This document shows positions 56,270-64,000 of a DNA stretch of 64,000 nt, piece after piece. The position numbers and the translations under genes were made by a program. Source of the DNA: Hirudinaria manillensis (lineage: Eukaryota > Annelida > Clitellata > Hirudinida > Hirudinidae). The stretch is from contig CM067529.1 in the NCBI GenBank assembly GCA_034509925.1, forward strand, positions 10,813,501 through 10,877,500, read 5' to 3'. Numbering within the stretch: position 1 is the stretch's first letter; each line of letters begins with the position of its first letter. The notes below the pieces were generated by a model. It did not search any database. It saw only the letters and a program-made list of their open reading frames with translations, and was not told the DNA's origin.

Positions 56270-56646
56270 TGCTTAAGTAATATCGAGTAATTATTGAATG
56301 GAGCATTTAGCTCCCAATTATGAGTAATAAAAACTTCTAACTTTTTAAAATCTCGACTTTACCTTTTTGTTTCTTTTTTTTTGTCATGTAATAATTTGAA
56401 GCATGTTATTAGCTTTATTAAATTTGAACTTTTTTTTTTATTAACCACGGAACAAAAAATAATTTTTTTTAAGTCGAATTTTTAAAATTTAATTAATTCC
56501 TTAATTACGTGGGTAAATTTAATTAAAAGTTATTAATTATTCGATTAAGTATCTTTTCACTAGCTCCTCTAACGCGACGATTCGAGCAATAATCACAAAC
56601 CATCGAATCGCATCAATAGCAACCCCATCTAGCATAACAGTAAATC

Positions 56647-57870
56647 ATGGCAATACTTGATACATGGTTCAACGTTAGGAACGCATTCAGTGCATTTCAG
56701 AATGTAGACGACGATGTCACTGGTACGATTATTGAAAAGTTGAATGAAAAGAAGGAAAAGGAAACACTGAAGAAGGCGATAAAGAATGCCGAACGCAAAT
56801 TACTAACCCCGGCTCCTAAGCCGGTTCAGAAGCAATTCTGTACCAAAAAGGAGGGCAAGAAAAAACGCAGGAAGAAGAAGGTCGACCCGGATGAGGCCGA
56901 AGATCCGTCTCTTAAGACTGAGACTGAGGCTGCACCCGAAATCATCTTAAAGGACGATAAGCCCAAACAGATAGTTGTGTACAACGGTGGCAAAGAGTTC
57001 ACTAGGAGAACAAACTCAAAGTTTGCTACAGACATGGCGAAATTAGCTTATTTGGCAAGACAAGACGAGACTAAAAGCAAGGACCACGGATCCTACAAGC
57101 GAAGGGAAGAGCTCGTCAAACCAGTGGAACAGGTCAGCGTTGCTGCTGTCACCGTTGACACTGTCGAAGAGATTTCACCGGTGAAAAGCGAAGTCGTTCC
57201 AAGCAACGAAAGGCTTTTCAGAGGAAATGGTGGATTAAGAAGGGACAGATATCCTAGTCGAGTTGCTGAGACCGAACCAATGAAAAGCGAGGTCGTTCCA
57301 AGCAACGAAAGGCCATTCAGAGGAAATGGTGGATTCGGAAGGGGCATATATCCTAGTCGAGTTGCTGAGACCGAACCAATGAAAAGCGAGGTCGTTCCAA
57401 GCAACGAAAGGCCATTCAGAGGAAATGGTGGATTCGGAAGGGGCAGATATCCTGGTCGAGCTGCTGAGGCCGAACCGGAGGTGACGCAGTACACTTTGGA
57501 TGAGTGGAAGAATATGCAGGCCGAGATTAGGATGAAGTCTTCATTGAACTCGGTTAAAACCACTAACGCTGCTGCCGATTCCAAAAAGAAAACCGAGAAG
57601 ATAAACGACAAAGCGGAAAAGAAAAGCAAGGCAGATTTTCAAATCAAACTCGGAAAAGCTGCTGCCGCTTCCAAAAAGAAAACCGAGAAGGTAAACGACA
57701 AAGAGGAAAAGAAAAGCAAGGCAGATTTTCAAATCAAACTCGGATCGTCTAGTTACTACGAGGAGAGAAGAAGAGTCAGGGATGGAATGAACGACTTCGG
57801 AAGCCCGAACACTTCTGCCGAAGAAACGCCGAATGTCTCGTCTTATGCCGTTTTTCCTAGTCTCAAGTAA
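56647..57870 (+). CDS. SERBP1/VIG-like array copy 12 (407 aa, three repeats)
   Basis: Same three-repeat variant as copy 9, including LFRGNGGLRRD and FGRGIYP. Full-length frame. Confidence 0.85.
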   Translation: MAILDTWFNVRNAFSAFQNVDDDVTGTIIEKLNEKKEKETLKKAIKNAERKLLTPAPKPVQKQFCTKKEGKKKRRKKKVDPDEAEDPSLKTETEAAPEIILKDDKPKQIVVYNGGKEFTRRTNSKFATDMAKLAYLARQDETKSKDHGSYKRREELVKPVEQVSVAAVTVDTVEEISPVKSEVVPSNERLFRGNGGLRRDRYPSRVAETEPMKSEVVPSNERPFRGNGGFGRGIYPSRVAETEPMKSEVVPSNERPFRGNGGFGRGRYPGRAAEAEPEVTQYTLDEWKNMQAEIRMKSSLNSVKTTNAAADSKKKTEKINDKAEKKSKADFQIKLGKAAAASKKKTEKVNDKEEKKSKADFQIKLGSSSYYEERRRVRDGMNDFGSPNTSAEETPNVSSYAVFPSLK

Positions 57871-58251
57871 TGCTTAAGTAATATCGAGTAATTATTGAAT
57901 GGAGCATTTAGCTCCCAATTATGAATAATAAAAACTTCTAACTTTTTAAAATCTCGACTTTACCTTTTTGTTTCTTTTTTTTTTTTGTCATGTAGTAATT
58001 TGAAGCATGTTATTAGCTTTATTAAATTTGAACTTTTTTTTTTATTAACAACGGAACAAAAAATAATTTTTTTTAAGTCGAATTTTTAAAATTTAATTAA
58101 TTCCTTAATTACATTGGGTAAATTTAATTAAAAGTTATTAATTATTCGATTAAGTATCTTTTCACTAGCTCCTCTAACGCGACGATTCGAGCAATAATCA
58201 CAAACCATCGAATCGCATCAATAGCAACCCCATCTAGCATAACAGTAAATC

Positions 58252-59574
58252 ATGGCAATACTTGATACATGGTTCAACGTTAGGAACGCATTCAGTGCAT
58301 TTCAGAATGTAGACGACGATGTCACTGGTACGATTATTGAAAAGTTGAATGAAAAGAAGGAAAAGGAAACACTGAAGAAGGCGATAAAGAATGCCGAACG
58401 CAAATTACTAACCCCGGCTCCTAAGCCGGTTCAGAAGCAATTCTGTACCAAAAAGGAGGGCAAGAAAAAACGCAGGAAGAAGAAGGTCGACCCGGATGAG
58501 GCCGAAGATCCGTCTCTTAAGACTGAGACTGAGGCTGCACCCGAAATCATCTTAAAGGACGATAAGCCCAAACAGATAGTTGTGTACAACGGTGGCAAAG
58601 AGTTCACTAGGAGAACAAACTCAAAGTTTGCTACAGACATGGCGAAATTAGCTTATTTGGCAAGACAAGACGAGACTAAAAGCAAGGACCACGGATCCTA
58701 CAAGCGAAGGGAAGAGCTCGTCAAACCAGTGGAACAGGTCAGCGTTGCTGCTGTCACCGTTGACACTGTCGAAGAGATTTCACCGGTGAAAAGCGAAGTC
58801 GTTCCAAGCAACGAAAGGCCTTTCAGAGGAACTGGTGGATTCGGAAGGGGCAGATATCCTAGTCGAGTTGCTGAGACCGAACCAATGAAAAGCGAGGTCG
58901 TTCCAAGCAACGAAAGGCCTTTCAGAGGAAATGGTGGATTCCGAAGGGGCAGATATCCTAGTCGAGTTGCTGAGACCGAACCAATGAAAAGCGAGGTCGT
59001 TCCAAGCAACGAAAGGCCATTCAGAGGAAATGGTGGATTCGGAAGGGGCAGATATCCTAGTCGAGTTGCTGAGACCGAACCAATGAAAAGCGAGGTCGTT
59101 CCAAGCAACGAAAGGCCATTCAGAGGAAATGGTGGATTCGGAAGGGGCAGATATCCTGGTCGAGCTGCTGAGGCCGAACCGGAGGTGACGCAGTACACTT
59201 TGGATGAGTGGAAGAATATGCAGGCCGAGATTAGGATGAAGTCTTCATTGAACTCGGTTAAAACCACTAACGCTGCTGCCGATTCCAAAAAGAAAACCGA
59301 GAAGATAAACGACAAAGCGGAAAAGAAAAGCAAGGCAGATTTTCAAATCAAACTCGGAAAAGCTGCTGCCGCTTCCAAAAAGAAAACCGAGAAGGTAAAC
59401 GACAAAGAGGAAAAGAAAAGCAAGGCAGATTTTCAAATCAAACTCGGATCGTCTAGTTACTACGAGGAGAGAAGAAGAGTCAGGGATGGAATGAACGACT
59501 TCGGAAGCCCGAACACTTCTGCCGAAGAAACGCCGAATGTCTCGTCTTATGCCGTTTTTCCTAGTCTCAAGTAA
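58252..59574 (+). CDS. SERBP1/VIG-like array copy 13 (440 aa)
   Basis: Full length, common repeat order (TG, FRRG, FGRG, FGRG). Confidence 0.85.
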   Translation: MAILDTWFNVRNAFSAFQNVDDDVTGTIIEKLNEKKEKETLKKAIKNAERKLLTPAPKPVQKQFCTKKEGKKKRRKKKVDPDEAEDPSLKTETEAAPEIILKDDKPKQIVVYNGGKEFTRRTNSKFATDMAKLAYLARQDETKSKDHGSYKRREELVKPVEQVSVAAVTVDTVEEISPVKSEVVPSNERPFRGTGGFGRGRYPSRVAETEPMKSEVVPSNERPFRGNGGFRRGRYPSRVAETEPMKSEVVPSNERPFRGNGGFGRGRYPSRVAETEPMKSEVVPSNERPFRGNGGFGRGRYPGRAAEAEPEVTQYTLDEWKNMQAEIRMKSSLNSVKTTNAAADSKKKTEKINDKAEKKSKADFQIKLGKAAAASKKKTEKVNDKEEKKSKADFQIKLGSSSYYEERRRVRDGMNDFGSPNTSAEETPNVSSYAVFPSLK

Positions 59575-59953
59575 TGCTTAAGTAATATCGAGTAATTATT
59601 GAATGGAGCATTTGGCTCCCAATTATGAATAATAAAAACTTCTAACTTTTTAAAATCTCGACTTTACCTTTTTGTTTCTTTTTTTTTTGTCATGTAGTAA
59701 TTTGAAGCATGTTATTAGCTTTATTAAATTTGAACTTTTTTTTTTATTAACAACGGAACAAAAAATAATTTTTTTTAAGTCGAATTTTTAAAATTTAATT
59801 AATTCCTTAATTACATTGGGTAAATTTAATTAAAAGTTATTAATTATTCGATTAAGTATCTTTTCACTAGCTCCTCTAACGCGACGATTCGAGCAATAAT
59901 CACAAACCATCGAATCGCATCAATAGCAACCCCATCTAGCATAACAGTAAATC

Positions 59954-61177
59954 ATGGCAATACTTGATACATGGTTCAACGTTAGGAACGCATTCAGTGC
60001 ATTTCAGAATGTAGACGACGATGTCACTGGTACGATTATTGAAAAGTTGAATGAAAAGAAGGAAAAGGAAACACTGAAGAAGGCGATAAAGAATGCCGAA
60101 CGCAAATTACTAACCCCGGCTCCTAAGCCGGTTCAGAAGCAATTCTGTACCAAAAAGGAGGGCAAGAAAAAACGCAGGAAGAAGAAGGTCGACCCGGATG
60201 AGGCCGAAGATCCGTCTCTTAAGACTGAGACTGAGGCTGCACCCGAAATCATCTTAAAGGACGATAAGCCCAAACAGATAGTTGTGTACAACGGTGGCAA
60301 AGAGTTCACTAGGAGAACAAACTCAAAGTTTGCTACAGACATGGCGAAATTAGCTTATTTGGCAAGACAAGACGAGACTAAAAGCAAGGACCACGGATCC
60401 TACAAGCGAAGGGAAGAGCTCGTCAAACCAGTGGAACAGGTCAGCGTTGCTGCTGTCACCGTTGACACTGTCGAAGAGATTTCACCGGTGAAAAGCGAAG
60501 TCGTTCCAAGCAACGAAAGGCTTTTCAGAGGAAATGGTGGATTAAGAAGGGACAGATATCCTAGTCGAGTTGCTGAGACCGAACCAATGAAAAGCGAGGT
60601 CGTTCCAAGCAACGAAAGGCCATTCAGAGGAAATGGTGGATTCGGAAGGGGCAGATATCCTAGTCGAGTTGCTGAGACCGAACCAATGAAAAGCGAGGTC
60701 GTTCCAAGCAACGAAAGGCCATTCAGAGGAAATGGTGGATTCGGAAGGGGCAGATATCCTGGTCGAGCTGCTGAGGCCGAACCGGAGGTGACGCAGTACA
60801 CTTTGGATGAGTGGAAGAATATGCAGGCCGAGATTAGGATGAAGTCTTCATTGAACTCGGTTAAAACCACTAACGCTGCTGCCGATTCCAAAAAGAAAAC
60901 CGAGAAGATAAACGACAAAGCGGAAAAGAAAAGCAAGGCAGATTTTCAAATCAAACTCGGAAAAGCTGCTGCCGCTTCCAAAAAGAAAACCGAGAAGGTA
61001 AACGACAAAGAGGAAAAGAAAAGCAAGGCAGATTTTCAAATCAAACTCGGATCGTCTAGTTACTACGAGGAGAGAAGAAGAGTCAGGGATGGAATGAACG
61101 ACTTCGGAAGCCCGAACACTTCTGCCGAAGAAACGCCGAATGTCTCGTCTTATGCCGTTTTTCCTAGTCTCAAGTAA
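59954..61177 (+). CDS. SERBP1/VIG-like array copy 14 (407 aa, three repeats)
   Basis: Three-repeat type with LFRGNGGLRRD first, but the second repeat reads FGRGRYP, so it lacks the Ile change of copies 9 and 12. Full-length frame. Confidence 0.85.
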   Translation: MAILDTWFNVRNAFSAFQNVDDDVTGTIIEKLNEKKEKETLKKAIKNAERKLLTPAPKPVQKQFCTKKEGKKKRRKKKVDPDEAEDPSLKTETEAAPEIILKDDKPKQIVVYNGGKEFTRRTNSKFATDMAKLAYLARQDETKSKDHGSYKRREELVKPVEQVSVAAVTVDTVEEISPVKSEVVPSNERLFRGNGGLRRDRYPSRVAETEPMKSEVVPSNERPFRGNGGFGRGRYPSRVAETEPMKSEVVPSNERPFRGNGGFGRGRYPGRAAEAEPEVTQYTLDEWKNMQAEIRMKSSLNSVKTTNAAADSKKKTEKINDKAEKKSKADFQIKLGKAAAASKKKTEKVNDKEEKKSKADFQIKLGSSSYYEERRRVRDGMNDFGSPNTSAEETPNVSSYAVFPSLK

Positions 61178-61557
61178 TGCTTAAGTAATATCGAGTAATT
61201 ATTGAATGGAGCATTTGGCTCCCAATTATGAATAATAAAAACTTCTAACTTTTTAAAATCTCGACTTTACCTTTTTGTTTCTTTTTTTTTTTGTCATGTA
61301 GTAATTTGAAGCATGTTATTAGCTTTATTAAATTTGAACTTTTTTTTTTATTAACAACGGAACAAAAAATAATTTTTTTTAAGTCGAATTTTTAAAATTT
61401 AATTAATTCCTTAATTACATTGGGTAAATTTAATTAAAAGTTATTAATTATTCGATTAAGTATCTTTTCACTAGCTCCTCTAACGCGACGATTCGAGCAA
61501 TAATCACAAACCATCGAATCGCATCAATAGCAACCCCATCTAGCATAACAGTAAATC

Positions 61558-62763
61558 ATGGCAATACTTGATACATGGTTCAACGTTAGGAACGCATTCA
61601 GTGCATTTCAGAATGTAGACGACGATGTCACTGGTACGATTATTGAAAAGTTGAATGAAAAGAAGGAAAAGGAAACACTGAAGAAGGCGATAAAGAATGC
61701 CGAACGCAAATTACTAACCCCGGCTCCTAAGCCGGTTCAGAAGCAATTCTGTACCAAAAAGGAGGGCAAGAAAAAACGCAGGAAGAAGAAGGTCGACCCG
61801 GATGAGGCCGAAGATCCGTCTCTTAAGACTGAGACTGAGGCTGCACCCGAAATCATCTTAAAGGACGATAAGCCCAAACAGATAGTTGTGTACAACGGTG
61901 GCAAAGAGTTCACTAGGAGAACAAACTCAAAGTTTGCTACAGACATGGCGAAATTAGCTTATTTGGCAAGACAAGACGAGACTAAAAGCAAGGACCACGG
62001 ATCCTACAAGCGAAGGGAAGAGCTCGTCAAACCAGTGGAACAGGTCAGCGTTGCTGCTGTCACCGTTGACACTGTCGAAGAGATTTCACCGGTGAAAAGC
62101 GAAGTCGTTCCAAGCAACGAAAGGCCTTTCAGAGGAACTGGTGGATTCGGAAGGGGCAGATATCCTAGTCGAGTTGCTGAGACCGAACCAATGAAAAGCG
62201 AGGTCGTTCCAAGCAACGAAAGGCCTTTCAGAGGAAATGGTGGATTCCGAAGGGGCAGATATCCTAGTCGAGTTGCTGAGACCGAACCAATGAAAAGCGA
62301 GGTCGTTCCAAGCAACGAAAGGCCATTCAGAGGAAATGGTGGATTCGGAAGGGGCAGATATCCTAGTCGAGTTGCTGAGACCGAACCAATGAAAAGCGAG
62401 GTCGTTCCAAGCAACGAAAGGCCATTCAGAGGAAATGGTGGATTCGGAAGGGGCAGATATCCTGGTCGAGCTGCTGAGGCCGAACCGGAGGTGACGCAGT
62501 ACACTTTGGATGAGTGGAAGAATATGCAGGCCGAGATTAGGATGAAGTCTTCATTGAACTCGGTTAAAACCACTAACGCTGCTGCCGATTCCAAAAAGAA
62601 AAACCGAGAAGATAAACGACAAAGCGGAAAAGAAAAGCAAGGCAGATTTTCAAATCAAACTCGGAAAAGCTGCTGCCGCTTCCAAAAAGAAAACCGAGAA
62701 GGTAAACGACAAAGAGGAAAAGAAAAGCAAGGCAGATTTTCAAATCAAACTCGGATCGTCTAG
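61558..62763 (+). CDS. SERBP1/VIG-like array copy 15 (frameshifted, 401 aa)
   Basis: Carries the same extra A as copy 4 (near 62600), giving the same alternative Arg-rich C-terminus ending SNQTRIV. Repeat order is the common type. Confidence 0.75.
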   Translation: MAILDTWFNVRNAFSAFQNVDDDVTGTIIEKLNEKKEKETLKKAIKNAERKLLTPAPKPVQKQFCTKKEGKKKRRKKKVDPDEAEDPSLKTETEAAPEIILKDDKPKQIVVYNGGKEFTRRTNSKFATDMAKLAYLARQDETKSKDHGSYKRREELVKPVEQVSVAAVTVDTVEEISPVKSEVVPSNERPFRGTGGFGRGRYPSRVAETEPMKSEVVPSNERPFRGNGGFRRGRYPSRVAETEPMKSEVVPSNERPFRGNGGFGRGRYPSRVAETEPMKSEVVPSNERPFRGNGGFGRGRYPGRAAEAEPEVTQYTLDEWKNMQAEIRMKSSLNSVKTTNAAADSKKKNREDKRQSGKEKQGRFSNQTRKSCCRFQKENREGKRQRGKEKQGRFSNQTRIV

Positions 62764-63259
62764 TTACTACGAGGAGAGAAGAAGAGTCAGGGATGGAATG
62801 AACGACTTCGGAAGCCCGAACACTTCTGCCGAAGAAACGCCGAATGTCTCGTCTTATGCCGTTTTTCCTAGTCTCAAGTAATGCTTAAGTAATATCGAGT
62901 AATTATTGAATGGAGCATTTGGCTCCCAATTATGAATAATAAAAACTTCTAACTTTTTAAAATCTCGACTTTACCTTTTTGTTTCTTTTTTTTTTGTCAT
63001 GTAGTAATTTGAAGCATGTTATTAGCTTTATTAAATTTGAACTTTTTTTTTTATTAACAACGGAACAAAAAATAATTTTTTTAAGTCGAATTTTTAAAAT
63101 TTAATTAATTCCTTAATTACATTGGGTAAATTTAATTAAAAGTTATTAATTATTCGATTAAGTATCTTTTCACTAGCTCCTCTAACGCGACGATTCGAGC
63201 AATAATCACAAACCATCGAATCGCATCAATAGCAACCCCATCTAGCATAACAGTAAATC

Positions 63260-64000
63260 ATGGCAATACTTGATACATGGTTCAACGTTAGGAACGCATT
63301 CAGTGCATTTCAGAATGTAGACGACGATGTCACTGGTACGATTATTGAAAAGTTGAATGAAAAGAAGGAAAAGGAAACACTGAAGAAGGCGATAAAGAAT
63401 GCCGAACGCAAATTACTAACCCCGGCTCCTAAGCCGGTTCAGAAGCAATTCTGTACCAAAAAGGAGGGCAAGAAAAAACGCAGGAAGAAGAAGGTCGACC
63501 CGGATGAGGCCGAAGATCCGTCTCTTAAGACTGAGACTGAGGCTGCACCCGAAATCATCTTAAAGGACGATAAGCCCAAACAGATAGTTGTGTACAACGG
63601 TGGCAAAGAGTTCACTAGGAGAACAAACTCAAAGTTTGCTACAGACATGGCGAAATTAGCTTATTTGGCAAGACAAGACGAGACTAAAAGCAAGGACCAC
63701 GGATCCTACAAGCGAAGGGAAGAGCTCGTCAAACCAGTGGAACAGGTCAGCGTTGCTGCTGTCACCGTTGACACTGTCGAAGAGATTTCACCGGTGAAAA
63801 GCGAAGTCGTTCCAAGCAACGAAAGGCCTTTCAGAGGAACTGGTGGATTCGGAAGGGGCAGATATCCTAGTCGAGTTGCTGAGACCGAACCAATGAAAAG
63901 CGAGGTCGTTCCAAGCAACGAAAGGCCTTTCAGAGGAAATGGTGGATTCCGAAGGGCAGATCTCCTAGTCGAGTTGCTGAGACCGAACCAATGAAAAGCG
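63260..64000 (+). CDS. SERBP1/VIG-like array copy 16 (partial, frameshift near window edge)
   Basis: Normal through the first repeat. In the second repeat one G is missing (CCGAAGGGCAGATCTCC near 63956, also a substitution), which shifts the frame to a stop at 63994. The rest of the gene lies outside the window, so its overall state is unknown. Confidence 0.75.

Larger units (their letters stand above)
36909..64000 (+). repeat. Tandem gene array of a SERBP1/VIG-like gene, about 1.7-kb unit
   Basis: Start codons repeat at intervals of 1600-1605, 1700-1703 or 1802-1804 bp. The three classes differ by one 99-bp coding repeat each. There are 16 unit starts and one 5'-truncated copy at the left border; the array continues past the right edge. 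Spacers of about 376-391 bp carry an AATAAA, an AT-rich stretch and a constant leader. Coding and spacer sequence are almost identical between units, so the array is either young or homogenised by unequal exchange and gene conversion. Confidence 0.95.

Noticed and set aside
37822-64000. CRISPR-like or satellite array
   Set aside because: The repeated unit is a complete protein-coding gene with spacer; there are no short direct repeats with unique spacers, and the genome is eukaryotic.

Overview
The window is a eukaryotic (metazoan) nuclear locus. It is strongly AT-rich, has very short GT-AG introns (58-87 nt) beside longer ones, TATA-box promoters, AATAAA signals and nested retrotransposons. 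Family content (SERBP1/VIG-type RNA-binding protein, class A GPCR, C-type lectin-like proteins, SAP-domain Gypsy gag, Jockey/CR1-like non-LTR elements) suggests an invertebrate, perhaps an arthropod. The exact lineage cannot be fixed from the sequence.

Region 1 (about 1.2-30.6 kb) is a tandem cluster of C-type-lectin-like (CTL) type I membrane receptors, all on the + strand, which I label A to I. Intact genes share one five-exon plan with fixed phases (1,1,1,2): short signal-peptide exon, two CTL-domain exons split by a tiny intron, a Ser/Thr/Asn/Gln-rich stalk plus transmembrane (TM) exon, and a cytoplasmic-tail exon. My spliced models for A, E, H and I are open end to end (286, 320, 282 and 335 codons). 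The tails fall into two classes. A, H and I carry an ITIM-like LVYAD(L/I) motif. B, C, E and D (as a remnant) carry an ITAM-like pair YE(E/K/Q)L-x9-YASL; F has the same layout with YASF. This looks like an invertebrate paired activating/inhibitory receptor family with turnover by duplication, truncation and transposon insertion. B, D, F and G are partial or broken; C has a damaged splice site with a possible in-frame rescue.

Mobile elements in Region 1 include 5'-truncated non-LTR retrotransposons (1-886; 18567-23187; 28851-30050). The second is split by a 3.1-kb Gypsy-type LTR element (19495-22635, TSD ATAT) that keeps gag, protease and part of integrase but has lost reverse transcriptase. 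There is also a solo LTR (25483-25694, TSD TGTAC) and a TE-derived insert inside CTL gene D (9381-10433).

Region 2 (31.1-34.0 kb) holds the first two visible coding exons of a class A GPCR with a long glycosylatable N-terminus. The remaining TM segments are not found before the next region.

Region 3 (36.9 kb to the window end) is a head-to-tail array of an intronless SERBP1/HABP4/Stm1/VIG-family gene: one 5'-truncated copy and 16 units of about 1.7 kb, each with its own leader and polyadenylation signal. Units are nearly identical. They differ mainly by 3, 4 or 5 copies of an in-frame 99-bp repeat encoding an arginine/glycine segment, and by a few single-base frameshifts. Unit variants recur in order, showing higher-order duplication. 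The array runs off the right edge and may lie inside a GPCR intron.
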